Part shown: positions 17,033 to 25,637 of the stretch, in pieces
Layout of the letters: every line of letters starts with the position of its first letter
Position numbering within the stretch: position 1 is the first letter of the stretch
DNA from: Malaciobacter halophilus
GTDB lineage: Bacteria > Campylobacterota > Campylobacteria > Campylobacterales > Arcobacteraceae
Length of the DNA: 52,014 bases
Direction: 5' to 3'
NCBI RefSeq assembly: GCF_002837275.1
Contig: NZ_NXIF01000013.1
Location: 1 to 52,014 of the forward strand
Made by a program: the position numbers and the translations under genes
The notes under the pieces: generated by a model
Database searches by the model: none
Told to the model about the DNA's origin: nothing
Seen by the model: only the letters and a program-made list of their open reading frames with translations

Positions 17033-18712
17033 TACTAAAGTAGATTTTTCAACTTTTATAGTAAATAATGCACCACTATTTATATTTCTTACATTTATAA
17101 ATCCATTCATATTTCTTTCAATAATATTTTTTGACATATAAAGACCTATTCCTGTACCTTGGGTTTTATGTCTTGTTGTAAAATATGGATCAAAAATTTT
17201 ATCTTTTATACTATCTTTAATTCCTCCTGCATTATCTTCTATTTTTACAATTGCATAATTATCTCCACTTTTTATTTCTACATTAATAGCTGGATTTTTA
17301 ACTCCTCTTTCAAGTAAAATATCTTTTGCATTACTTAAAACATTTAAAATAACTTGAGAATATTCATTTTTATATCCATATACTTTACTATCCTCTTTTA
17401 CATCAAAACTAAGCTCAATTCCATGATATTTTAAAGAGGATTCAATAATAAAATAGGCTTCTTTACAAGCTTTTTCTACACTAAACTCCTCTTTTTCACC
17501 TTGAGGTTTAAAGAAGTTTTGAAAATCACTAATTGTTTGAGACATATATGAAGTTAATTTATTTGCTTCTTTTATCTTACTATTTAAATACTCTTTTGTA
17601 AATTTATTAAAATCATATGTAACTTTCATATTCATATGTATTGCAGAGATTTGTGCTAAGGGTTGTCTCCATTGATGGGCTATATTTCCTATCATTTCAC
17701 CCATTGCAGCTAATTTACTTTGCTGAATTAATATCTGTTCTTGTTCAACTCGCTTATCAATTTCATCTTGAATTTTTATTTCAAGATTATCAATCATATC
17801 ATTAATCATCTTTTTTAGCTCATTTAAAGCATTACTATTTGTTTCTTGACTAAGTCGAGTTCCTAAATTCCCTAATTTAATATTTTCTAAAACTTTTGTT
17901 GCATTTTTAATTAGTGCTTCATTTTGTTCAATATTATTTTGAATATTTGATACATTTTGATTAATAATTGTTGCCATTTGATAAAATTCATCTTTCGTAT
18001 CAATTTCAATTTTCTTAACACCTCTTTTTTTATGATTTAAATAGTTAAAAAACTCTTTTAATCCATTTTGTACTTTATATATTGATTGTATAATATTATT
18101 TGAAACAAGCCAACCAACAACTGTTGCAAAAAGTAAAATAACAATAATTGATGTTAAAATTTCTACTTTAATCTCTTTTGATTTTAGTACTGCTTGGCTA
18201 TAAGCAACTGTTGCATTATTTAAGTATCTACTTTGTGTATTTAAAAGTTCATTTGTAAGTAAATGAAACTGTTTTCTACTAGAAGTAGTAACATTTACAT
18301 AAGCACCTTCTTCAAACTCTTCATGCAAATAGCCTTTAATTGTTTCTATTAAATACTTATAATTTATCCACATCTGTTTTATTTTTATTTGAGAATCACT
18401 TAATCTTTTAAACTGTATATCTAAGCTCTTTACTAATTCATTAAGATTTTTTTCAATTCCTGCTCTTATTTCTTTATTTGGTGCCATAACTAAAGATTGA
18501 GTCACTTCTCTTAATCTATATAAAGGAGTAATTATTCTATTTTGTAAACTAAGTACAGTTTGAGATTTACTATGTACTACTTTTAATGTTTGTTTATTTT
18601 GTTCACTAATGTTTATGGATTTATATCCTAAAACAGCTATTGAGGTGCATAAAATAAAAAACAGTATCCCAAGTTTAAATTTAATATTCAAGCTATTTAT
18701 TAATCTCATCAT
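17030..18712 (-). CDS. Sensor histidine kinase (partner of the periplasmic binding protein and response regulator)
   Basis: A 560-residue membrane kinase. TM1 is at about 13-30 and TM2 at about 183-205. They enclose a roughly 150-residue all-helical periplasmic domain resembling four-helix-bundle sensors such as NarX/TorS. A HAMP-like linker and coiled coil (about 210-335) leads to the phosphorylated His346 in GNIAHQWRQPLAQIS. N, G1 and G2 boxes of the ATPase domain follow (ILNVLSNAKDIL, EDNAGGI, GTGIGLYMSK). The start overlaps the end of the binding-protein gene by 20 bases, implying translational coupling. It has no receiver or HPt domain, so direct phosphotransfer to the response regulator in the same operon is expected. 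Confidence 0.9.
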   Translation of the reverse strand: MMRLINSLNIKFKLGILFFILCTSIAVLGYKSINISEQNKQTLKVVHSKSQTVLSLQNRIITPLYRLREVTQSLVMAPNKEIRAGIEKNLNELVKSLDIQFKRLSDSQIKIKQMWINYKYLIETIKGYLHEEFEEGAYVNVTTSSRKQFHLLTNELLNTQSRYLNNATVAYSQAVLKSKEIKVEILTSIIVILLFATVVGWLVSNNIIQSIYKVQNGLKEFFNYLNHKKRGVKKIEIDTKDEFYQMATIINQNVSNIQNNIEQNEALIKNATKVLENIKLGNLGTRLSQETNSNALNELKKMINDMIDNLEIKIQDEIDKRVEQEQILIQQSKLAAMGEMIGNIAHQWRQPLAQISAIHMNMKVTYDFNKFTKEYLNSKIKEANKLTSYMSQTISDFQNFFKPQGEKEEFSVEKACKEAYFIIESSLKYHGIELSFDVKEDSKVYGYKNEYSQVILNVLSNAKDILLERGVKNPAINVEIKSGDNYAIVKIEDNAGGIKDSIKDKIFDPYFTTRHKTQGTGIGLYMSKNIIERNMNGFINVRNINSGALFTIKVEKSTLV

Positions 18713-20357
18713 TTACTCTTTTTGGTTTAATGGCTTTTTTTAGATGACTTTTATACTCTTTATCACCTCTTATAGACCAATGCTCATTTGTAATTTCTAT
18801 CTCCCACAAAGGAATAATCCCACCCTCATAAGGTTTAAAAATCACCTCTTTATTTACTGCAAAAACTTTATTTAATGACGGTACTCTTAAAGTATATGCC
18901 ATATCTCTTGCTCTAAAAAGTATCTTTCTTACTATTTGCTCATATTCTAAAGTATCTTTTTTTGTAATAAAAAACTCTTTTATATACTCTTGCATTTTTT
19001 CATCTTTATTTATTGTTGACCAAGCACCGTTTGTCTCATAAATAAAAAATACTGTCCAAGGATTTTGATAATACCAATCATCATCACCCCAAATTAACAA
19101 ATCCCACTGCTTTGTATTTTTATTTTTATTTGTATTTAATAGTTGTTTATATATATCTTTTTCACTTGTAGTAATATCATAAATTAGTTTTACTCCATAC
19201 CTTTTTAATTGAAACTCTATTCCTTTAAATAAAAACATAAATCTATCTTGTGTAAATACTTTTAACTCTAACCCTTCTAAAAGTCTATGTAGTTTTTCTT
19301 CTTTTAATTTAGTATCATTAAGTTTGTACTTTTTTGAGATTTTATTTACAATATCATAATTGATTGAAGCTGTAAAATCAGATACTTTCCCCTCTTTTTT
19401 ATAAACAAAATTTAATAGATTTTCTTGATTAAGTGCTTGATTTAAAGCTTGTCTTACTTTTTGATTTTTTAGTTTTTTATTTCCATTTATTAAATTAAAA
19501 AAAATCACAAAGTTATCAGTAGATTTTGAAACAATTAATTTAGAGTATTTTGAAAGTAATACTTCAAGTTTTTTATTAAAAGGAATAGGCATTAAATCAA
19601 GCTTACCCTCTTGTTTTGTAATCATTTTAATTGCATCATCAACATCTAGTTGAGTATAAACAGTAACTCTTTTTACTTTAGGAAAATCTTTATTCCAGTA
19701 GTATGGATTTGCTACTAACTCTAATTTTTCAGTTTGTTCATCTCCTATTGCAAACCCTTCTTTTAAAATATATGGTCCCATACCAAAAGCACCAGCTATT
19801 TTATTTGCAGTTCCTGTCTCTTTTCCTACTGGATTATATTTTTGTATATACTCTTTTGTATAAAAATAAACTCTTGCTAAATCAGTTAAAAACATCTCAT
19901 ACTTTTGTTTTAAAACAATTTTAAATCTCTTTTCATCAAGTTTTATAATATCAAAATCAATTTTATCAATATTTGTATATAAAAATGGATTTTTCTTAAA
20001 AAATTCCAAATTATATAAAATATCATTCATCGTAAAATTTTCTCCATTTTGAAATTTTAGATTATCTCTTAAAGTGAAAATATATGTATAATCATCCACT
20101 CTTTTATGTGATTTTGCAAGGTCATAAACCCAACCTCTTTTATTATCATATGAGCGTATAAGACCTGAATTTGTTGATTTTGCAATATAAGAATAAGGAA
20201 TTGAAGGAAGAAAAATATTTATATGAGACTTAGGATGAAGTTTCATTGCAACTCTATTTTTTGAGTCATCTTCACGAAACTCAAAAGCAGGTACAATATT
20301 TGAAGACGCGATTAAACTGTTTAAAAATATTAATATAATTACTATTAATCTAAACAA
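18693..20357 (-). CDS. Orphan SBP_bac_5-family periplasmic binding protein, probable sensor co-receptor
   Basis: A 554-residue protein of the peptide/nickel-binding (cluster C, SBP_bac_5) family. It has a cleavable signal peptide (about residues 1-18) and no lipobox Cys, so it should be freely periplasmic. Family landmarks include YTYIFTLRDNLKFQNGENFT, GMGPYILKEG, ANPYYW and VRQALNQALNQENLL. No ABC permease or ATPase genes are nearby. Instead the gene lies between a response regulator (8-base overlap) and a sensor kinase (20-base overlap). The start is TTG at 20355-20357; it is needed to include the signal peptide. The likely role is ligand detection for the kinase, functionally like TorT but of a different binding-protein class; this is inference. 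Confidence 0.87.
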   Translation of the reverse strand: MFRLIVIILIFLNSLIASSNIVPAFEFREDDSKNRVAMKLHPKSHINIFLPSIPYSYIAKSTNSGLIRSYDNKRGWVYDLAKSHKRVDDYTYIFTLRDNLKFQNGENFTMNDILYNLEFFKKNPFLYTNIDKIDFDIIKLDEKRFKIVLKQKYEMFLTDLARVYFYTKEYIQKYNPVGKETGTANKIAGAFGMGPYILKEGFAIGDEQTEKLELVANPYYWNKDFPKVKRVTVYTQLDVDDAIKMITKQEGKLDLMPIPFNKKLEVLLSKYSKLIVSKSTDNFVIFFNLINGNKKLKNQKVRQALNQALNQENLLNFVYKKEGKVSDFTASINYDIVNKISKKYKLNDTKLKEEKLHRLLEGLELKVFTQDRFMFLFKGIEFQLKRYGVKLIYDITTSEKDIYKQLLNTNKNKNTKQWDLLIWGDDDWYYQNPWTVFFIYETNGAWSTINKDEKMQEYIKEFFITKKDTLEYEQIVRKILFRARDMAYTLRVPSLNKVFAVNKEVIFKPYEGGIIPLWEIEITNEHWSIRGDKEYKSHLKKAIKPKRVNDEINK

Positions 20358-21036
20358 AACGATACCCTACCCCAGATAGGTTAAAAATAATATCTGTTGG
20401 AAGTTTTTTTCTTAGATTTCTAACTAAGGACCTTAATGCACTATCAGTCATTACATCATCGCCCCAAACTTTTTCTTGTAACTCTTCATATGTTACAACA
20501 CGATTTTGATAAGAGATAAGAACTTCAAAAAAATTCATCTCTTTTTTGTTTAAAATTATAAGTTCATCTTTATATTTTAACTCTTTTCTATCATAATCAT
20601 AACTATAATTTTCATCAACTTTTAAAAATATCTTTTTATTTACACTAAGAAGTTCAACACACTTTTCTAAAACTTCAAATAAAGCCTCAAGTTCTATTGG
20701 CTTTACAATATATTTTTCCATATGAAGTTCAACAGCTTCAAGCAAATACTTTTTATCAGTATGGGCTGTAATCATAACAATAGGAATAGTTCTATTAACT
20801 TCTCTTACTTTTTTAACAAAATCTATTCCATTTAAAATAGGCATATGAATATCACTTAGTATAATATCAGGCTTTTTAGTTTCAAAAATTTCAAAAGCTT
20901 CTTGACCATTACAAGCCTGATATACTTCTTTTACATAATAACTTAAACTATCTGCAATATTCTCTCTAATTCCTACTTCATCTTCTGCATAAAGAATAGT
21001 TAATCCTTGTAATTTTTCTAAAAAATCTTTTTGCAT
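20350..21036 (-). CDS. OmpR/PhoB-family response regulator
   Basis: A 228-residue regulator. The receiver domain (about 12-125) has the acidic pair in YAEDE, phospho-acceptor Asp62 (IILSDIHMP), Thr in MITAH and the KP dipeptide (YIVKPIE). A winged-helix DNA-binding domain follows, ending with the family signature VRNLRKKLP...LSGVGYRFV. It is in the same transcript as the binding protein and kinase, and 33 bases downstream of the cytochrome gene. A perfect tandem 11-bp repeat before the molybdoenzyme gene has the spacing expected of an OmpR-family operator, so autoregulation of the whole operon is likely. Confidence 0.93.
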   Translation of the reverse strand: MQKDFLEKLQGLTILYAEDEVGIRENIADSLSYYVKEVYQACNGQEAFEIFETKKPDIILSDIHMPILNGIDFVKKVREVNRTIPIVMITAHTDKKYLLEAVELHMEKYIVKPIELEALFEVLEKCVELLSVNKKIFLKVDENYSYDYDRKELKYKDELIILNKKEMNFFEVLISYQNRVVTYEELQEKVWGDDVMTDSALRSLVRNLRKKLPTDIIFNLSGVGYRFV

Positions 21037-21069
21037 GAAGACCCCTTTTTATATAATTATAACAAAACT

Positions 21070-21627
21070 TTAGTGTTTTGTTTTAACAAATCCATCTGAA
21101 GCATTAGCTTTTAAATATCTAAGAAGATACGATGCTTCTTCCTCATCAAGCTTTGCAAAACCTCTCATTGTTCCAAATATTGCTTCCCATTCCATCATTG
21201 TATGATGATTTACTTCTGGACCTGCATGACATTGTGTACACATTTCAAAATAGAACTCTTCATGCTCACCCCATACATCTAGTAAATCAGAAGCAGTTAA
21301 CTCTTTAGCTAATGTTCCAATTAACTCAACTTCATTTCCATCTTTTTGATTTACATTAAAACCTTTTTCCACTTTTGCAACTAAAAGGTCTTTTGATTTT
21401 GTTGAATAAACCTCATCTTTAAACATAAAACCTTTAATTGAAACTTTTACATTTTTCCCTATCTCTTCTTTGATTGTTACTGGAACTCCTACAAAAACTT
21501 TCGCAGTTTTTCCATTATCATCTTTTAAAACTGCATCTTGATAGATAAAGTTCTGTGCTGCATTTACTTGGAAGAAGGCTCCAAGTAAAGCTAATAGTAT
21601 TATTGTATTTTTTATAATTGTTTTCAT
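21070..21627 (-). CDS. Periplasmic monoheme c-type cytochrome, redox partner of the molybdoenzyme
   Basis: A 185-residue exported protein with a signal peptide (about residues 1-23, ending VNAAQ). It has one heme site, CTQCH, near residues 131-135. The C-terminal part, HTMMEWEAIFGTMRGFA, resembles the C-terminal heme domain of TorC-type cytochromes. The first 110 residues are a heme-free beta-rich region. It is 1 base downstream of the molybdoenzyme gene; the pair corresponds to the Cj0264/Cj0265 arrangement of Campylobacter jejuni. The likely role is to pass electrons from the membrane quinol pool to the enzyme. Confidence 0.87.
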   Translation of the reverse strand: MKTIIKNTIILLALLGAFFQVNAAQNFIYQDAVLKDDNGKTAKVFVGVPVTIKEEIGKNVKVSIKGFMFKDEVYSTKSKDLLVAKVEKGFNVNQKDGNEVELIGTLAKELTASDLLDVWGEHEEFYFEMCTQCHAGPEVNHHTMMEWEAIFGTMRGFAKLDEEEASYLLRYLKANASDGFVKTKH

Positions 21628-21628
21628 A

Positions 21629-24067
21629 TTATGCTCCTATAATTTTTGGTGGATTGTAAGCTACATTTGGACTTACAGTTCCTGCTTTTTTAATACTTAC
21701 AAGTACAGTATTTGCTGTAGTTGCTTGCGCCATTTGTGATGTTGGTCTTGATGATGTTAAAACATTTACTTGTCCAGAGTTACATCTTACTTTTCTTTGG
21801 TCACTACCACCAAATATAGAATCACCAGCCTTTGCATCTTCAGGAGAGTACCAAGCACCCTCTTCAATTGCTACAACACCATCTCTAATTGTATTTGTCA
21901 CAACAACACCAGCAAGTAAACTTCCTCTATCATTGTAAACTTCTACAATCTCACCATCTTTTACTCCAAATTTTTTCGCATCATTTGGAGAGATTCTAAT
22001 AGGCTCTCTACCTTGTACTTTATGTACATTTTGCACCCAAGTATTATCTAATTGTGAGTGAATTCTATATGTTGGGTGAGGCGACACTAGGTGTAGTGGA
22101 TATTTTTTCACTAACTCTTCATTACCTAACCACTCTGCTGGTTCAAACCACATAACATGACCTTTAAAGTCTTCATATCCATAAGATGCAAACTTATCAG
22201 AAAAAATTTGAATTTTTCCAGTTTCTGTTTTAAGTGCATTGTTTACAGGGTCTTTTCTAAAGGCTTCATGTCTAACAAATTTTGTTGCACTTTTTGGAAT
22301 ATCGTATTTAATAACACCCATTTTCCAGAACTCTTCAAATGAAATTCCCATTTCTCTTTTAGCTGAAGATCTTTTATAAAGTCTTTCTAACCACTGTTTT
22401 ACTGTTCTTCCTCTTGAATATCTTCTTGCTTTACCAAACTTATCTGCAAGCATTGTAAAAATTTCATAATCATCTTTTGACTCATATCGTGGCTCAACAA
22501 TTTTTTTCATTGCATAGATTCTATCTGCTGAGTAAGACATAGCTCCTGCTACATCATCTCTTTCCATAGTTGTTGTTGCAGGTAAAACAATATCTGCCAT
22601 TTTTGCAGTTGGTGTCCACCATGGCTCAACAACTACTACAGTATCAAGTTTTCTCATTGCTTCAATAAGTTCATTTACATCTGGTTGGTGACCAATTGGT
22701 GAACCACCTGCACTTAACATAAACTCTACTTTTGGATATTTAATAACTTTACCTTTGTAAGTTACAGTCTCACCTGGTTTATTGATTAAGTCACTCATTC
22801 TTGATGCAGGAATAGCAATTTTTACTTTATCTCCTCCACCTTGACTCATACCACCAATAGTATTTTTACCAGAGTTTGCATCTCCTCCACCTTCATAGTG
22901 CATAGAGAATCCAAAACCACCACCTGGTAATCCAACTTGTCCTAGCATCGAAGCTAAAGTAATAATTGACCAGTCAACTTGCTCACCATGATGAGCTCTT
23001 TGCATAGCCCAGTTACCAGCAATAAATGTTCTTTTTGAAATCATAATATCAGCTAATTGTCTAATCGTTTTAGCTGGAATTTCTGTTAATTTTTCTGCCC
23101 ACTCAGGAGTTTTTTCTACACCATCTTCTTTTCCTAAAAGGTATGGTAAGAATTTATCAAAACCATAAGTATATTTTTCAATAAAATCTTTATCATATTT
23201 ACCACTTTTGTATAAGTAGTTCATCATTCCTAGCATTAAAGCAACATCAGAACCTGGTCTAATTTTAATCCAATCAGCTTTGAACTCTTGTGCTGACATT
23301 GTATAAATTGGGTCGATTGAGATTACTTTAATACCTGCTTTTTTATACTCTTCATAAGCATCAAAACATCTGTGATTGTGAACAGAATACCCTGCTCTAT
23401 TTGTTTTATATAAATCTGCACCCCATAAAACCATCACTTCAGTATTTTCAATAATTTGCTCATGGGCAGTTTGAATAGAATAAACTTCCATATCTCCAAC
23501 AATTGATGGATTTACTTGTCCTGCTGCACCATTTGAATACTCACCTGATGTTCTAACAGCTCCACCAATTTGGTTAAAAAATCTTCCAGCTAATGCATTT
23601 GGTTTAAATGCTCCTGGATGAGCCCAACCACCATATGATGCATTATAAAGTGCTTCGTTTCCACCTTTTTCTTGTGCTTTTTTAATTGCTTTTGCAACTA
23701 AATCAATAGCTGTATCCCAAGAAACTCTAACAAACTCTTCTTTTCCTCTTAAATCACCTCTTCCTTTTCCTTCAAGGTAACTTTTTCTAACTACTGGATA
23801 TTTAACTCTTGAGTCTGAACTGTTTCTATCTGCAAGTGCTTTTACCATAACTGTTGGATTAGCATCTGAATCTAACTGTGAAGTAATATCAACAATTTTG
23901 TTATCTCTTACATGAGCATAAAAAGCACCAAAGTGAGATGCACTTGGAATCTTTGTAGTTCTATTTGCAAACTCTTTTGCAAATGCTCCTGTTACAGTAC
24001 CACTTCCTACAACAGCTGCAGATGCAGCAGCACCAACTTTAAGAAAATCTCTTCTTGAATTGTTCAT
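21629..24067 (-). CDS. Periplasmic TMAO/DMSO/biotin-sulfoxide-type molybdopterin reductase (TorA/BisC family)
   Basis: An 812-residue DMSO-reductase-family enzyme. The N-terminus has a twin-arginine signal (SRRDFLK at residues 4-10) and an Ala-rich hydrophobic stretch. Family landmarks are YNASYGGWAHPG at about 141-152 and GEYSNGAAG, where Ser178 is the expected molybdenum ligand, which places it in the TMAO/DMSO reductase group. No N-terminal Cys cluster is present, so it lacks an iron-sulfur centre, as TorA does. It probably reduces TMAO or another N- or S-oxide as a respiratory acceptor. AAGGA precedes the ATG. It heads the five-gene operon with cytochrome, regulator, binding protein and kinase. 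Confidence 0.9.
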   Translation of the reverse strand: MNNSRRDFLKVGAAASAAVVGSGTVTGAFAKEFANRTTKIPSASHFGAFYAHVRDNKIVDITSQLDSDANPTVMVKALADRNSSDSRVKYPVVRKSYLEGKGRGDLRGKEEFVRVSWDTAIDLVAKAIKKAQEKGGNEALYNASYGGWAHPGAFKPNALAGRFFNQIGGAVRTSGEYSNGAAGQVNPSIVGDMEVYSIQTAHEQIIENTEVMVLWGADLYKTNRAGYSVHNHRCFDAYEEYKKAGIKVISIDPIYTMSAQEFKADWIKIRPGSDVALMLGMMNYLYKSGKYDKDFIEKYTYGFDKFLPYLLGKEDGVEKTPEWAEKLTEIPAKTIRQLADIMISKRTFIAGNWAMQRAHHGEQVDWSIITLASMLGQVGLPGGGFGFSMHYEGGGDANSGKNTIGGMSQGGGDKVKIAIPASRMSDLINKPGETVTYKGKVIKYPKVEFMLSAGGSPIGHQPDVNELIEAMRKLDTVVVVEPWWTPTAKMADIVLPATTTMERDDVAGAMSYSADRIYAMKKIVEPRYESKDDYEIFTMLADKFGKARRYSRGRTVKQWLERLYKRSSAKREMGISFEEFWKMGVIKYDIPKSATKFVRHEAFRKDPVNNALKTETGKIQIFSDKFASYGYEDFKGHVMWFEPAEWLGNEELVKKYPLHLVSPHPTYRIHSQLDNTWVQNVHKVQGREPIRISPNDAKKFGVKDGEIVEVYNDRGSLLAGVVVTNTIRDGVVAIEEGAWYSPEDAKAGDSIFGGSDQRKVRCNSGQVNVLTSSRPTSQMAQATTANTVLVSIKKAGTVSPNVAYNPPKIIGA

Positions 24068-24106
24068 GGTTTATCCTTTTTTCTTTTATATTGAAATCTT
24101 ATCAAC

Positions 24107-24128
24107 AAAAAATCGAAAAAAAATCGAA
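24107..24128 (-). promoter_or_regulatory. Perfect tandem 11-bp repeat upstream of the molybdoenzyme gene
   Basis: Read on the minus strand, TTCGATTTTTT occurs twice head to tail, 40-61 bases before the molybdoenzyme ATG. Two direct repeats with an 11-bp period are typical of OmpR/PhoB-family operators, and a TATAAA candidate -10 lies just downstream (about 24086-24091). The operon itself encodes such a regulator. Binding is inferred, not shown. Confidence 0.55.
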
Positions 24129-24274
24129 TAATTATATTTTTTTCAATTTATGAAAAAAAGAACTCACTTAAAGAGTTTTACATATAAAAAGTACATTATT
24201 ATATATATACAAAGAATTAAAAATTTAAATAAGAATTTATAGAGGTGTTAAAAAGCGATAACTATTATCTTTTT

Positions 24275-24301
24275 ACTTAAAGAGGCTAGACCTCTTTAAG
24301 T
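24275..24301. terminator. Stem-loop after the alcohol dehydrogenase gene
   Basis: An 11-bp perfect stem (ACTTAAAGAGG and its complement) with a CTAGA loop sits directly beyond the stop of the minus-strand dehydrogenase gene. On that strand it is followed by TAAAAAG rather than a U tract. The remaining 24129-24274 stretch is AT-rich promoter sequence without a recognisable gene. Confidence 0.55.
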
Positions 24302-25435
24302 TTACTTTATTGCTAAGTTAAGAATTTTTTCTACTTTATCAAGTGTGATATTTTGATTTTCACCAATTGCAGTCATTCCATGTTTTTCTAAAGCACTTGT
24401 AACATTTGTTACAACTTTATCATCAATTCCATAATCACTTAAATTTGTTGAAACTCCAAGTGAATGATATAACTCTTCAATTTTTTCAATACTCTTTTGT
24501 GCATCATTTATATTAAATACATTTTGTCCCATTTGAAGTAGTTTCTCTTTTTTATCTTCAAACATTACTCTTAAAAGTTGTGGTTGAACTACAGCTAAAC
24601 TTCTTCCATGGTCAAGTCCATAAAAAGCAGTTAACTCATGTCCTATCATATGTGTCGCCCAATCTTGTGGTACACCTGAACCAATAAATCCATTTAAAGC
24701 TTGATTTGCTAAAAGCATTAGATTTTCTTGCCAATTATAAGTATCTCTTTTATCCCAATTATTTGCAAGAGATACTAAACCTTTTAAGATAGTTTCGCTA
24801 TATCCATCATGTAATAATGACTCATTTGGATAAGTAATATATTGTTCACATGTATGAACAAAAGCATCAACTAATCCATTTGCAAGTTGTCTATCATTTA
24901 ATGAGCTCATAACACTTGGGTCTAAAACTGCAAACATAGGAAAAACTTTAGGTGAAAAGAAAAATCTTTTTTCATTTGTTGTTTTTCTTGAAACTACTGA
25001 ACCACAGTTAGATTCACTTCCAGTTGCTGGCAAAGTTAAAATCACACCTAAAGGTAAAGCTTCTGTAGGTTGTGCGCTACCATCTAAAAAGTCCCAAGCA
25101 TCACCTTCATATAATGAAGCTGCTGCTAAATATTTACACCCATCAATTACAGAGCCTCCTCCAACAGCTAATATAAAATTGATATTTTTTTCTTTTACTA
25201 TTTTTACTGCTTTATTCATAGTCTCAACTGTAGGATTTGGTTCAACTCCACTAAACTCTAAAACTTCATAATTTTCTAATGCTTTAACAACTTGTTCATA
25301 AACACCATTTTTCTTAATAGAACCACCACCATAAACAAATAGTACCTTTGCATTTTTAGGAATATAAGTAGAAATAGATTCTATTTTCTGTTTTCCAAAC
25401 TCAATTAATGTTGGATTATGATATGTATATGTCAT
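24302..25435 (-). CDS. Iron/zinc-containing alcohol dehydrogenase, YqhD/BDH type
   Basis: A 377-residue group III alcohol dehydrogenase, of the length of YqhD. The NADP-binding region includes YGGGSIKKNG (about 35-44) and VGGGSVIDG (about 91-99), both typical of the YqhD/butanol dehydrogenase branch. Metal ligands are expected at D190 and H194 (LVDAFVHTCE), H266 (MIGHELTA) and H276 (GLDHGRSLA). Such enzymes reduce a broad range of aldehydes, with a proposed role in removing reactive aldehydes. It is a single gene, divergent from the porin pair, with AAGGA before its ATG. Confidence 0.9.
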   Translation of the reverse strand: MTYTYHNPTLIEFGKQKIESISTYIPKNAKVLFVYGGGSIKKNGVYEQVVKALENYEVLEFSGVEPNPTVETMNKAVKIVKEKNINFILAVGGGSVIDGCKYLAAASLYEGDAWDFLDGSAQPTEALPLGVILTLPATGSESNCGSVVSRKTTNEKRFFFSPKVFPMFAVLDPSVMSSLNDRQLANGLVDAFVHTCEQYITYPNESLLHDGYSETILKGLVSLANNWDKRDTYNWQENLMLLANQALNGFIGSGVPQDWATHMIGHELTAFYGLDHGRSLAVVQPQLLRVMFEDKKEKLLQMGQNVFNINDAQKSIEKIEELYHSLGVSTNLSDYGIDDKVVTNVTSALEKHGMTAIGENQNITLDKVEKILNLAIK

Positions 25436-25532
25436 AAATTATCCTTTCTAAAATTTCTAATATTATATAGATAAAAAATGGATTTTCAAATAGTAAATCC
25501 TACAAATTGTATCTATTTTTCTACAAATATAC

Positions 25533-25549
25533 TTATTCGATTTTTTTTC
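25533..25549 (+). promoter_or_regulatory. Motif shared with the molybdoenzyme promoter, upstream of the first porin
   Basis: A 17-base sequence here (TTATTCGATTTTTTTTC on the plus strand) is identical to the sequence at 24115-24131 read on the minus strand. It includes one full TTCGATTTTTT unit followed by a degraded second unit (TTCTA). The orientation relative to the downstream gene is the same in both places. It starts about 105 bases before the porin ATG. It may bring the porin under the same response regulator. Confidence 0.4.
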
Positions 25550-25637
25550 TACAATTTTTTTTTATACTTTCAAAACATAAAAAATAAAACTACTTATAAA
25601 TATTTAGTTTTATTTAAAATTACATAAAGGAAATGAT

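Noticed and set aside
18693-20357. ABC nickel/peptide uptake system
   Set aside because: No permease or ATPase genes are adjacent and the gene overlaps regulator and kinase genes, so a sensory role is more likely.
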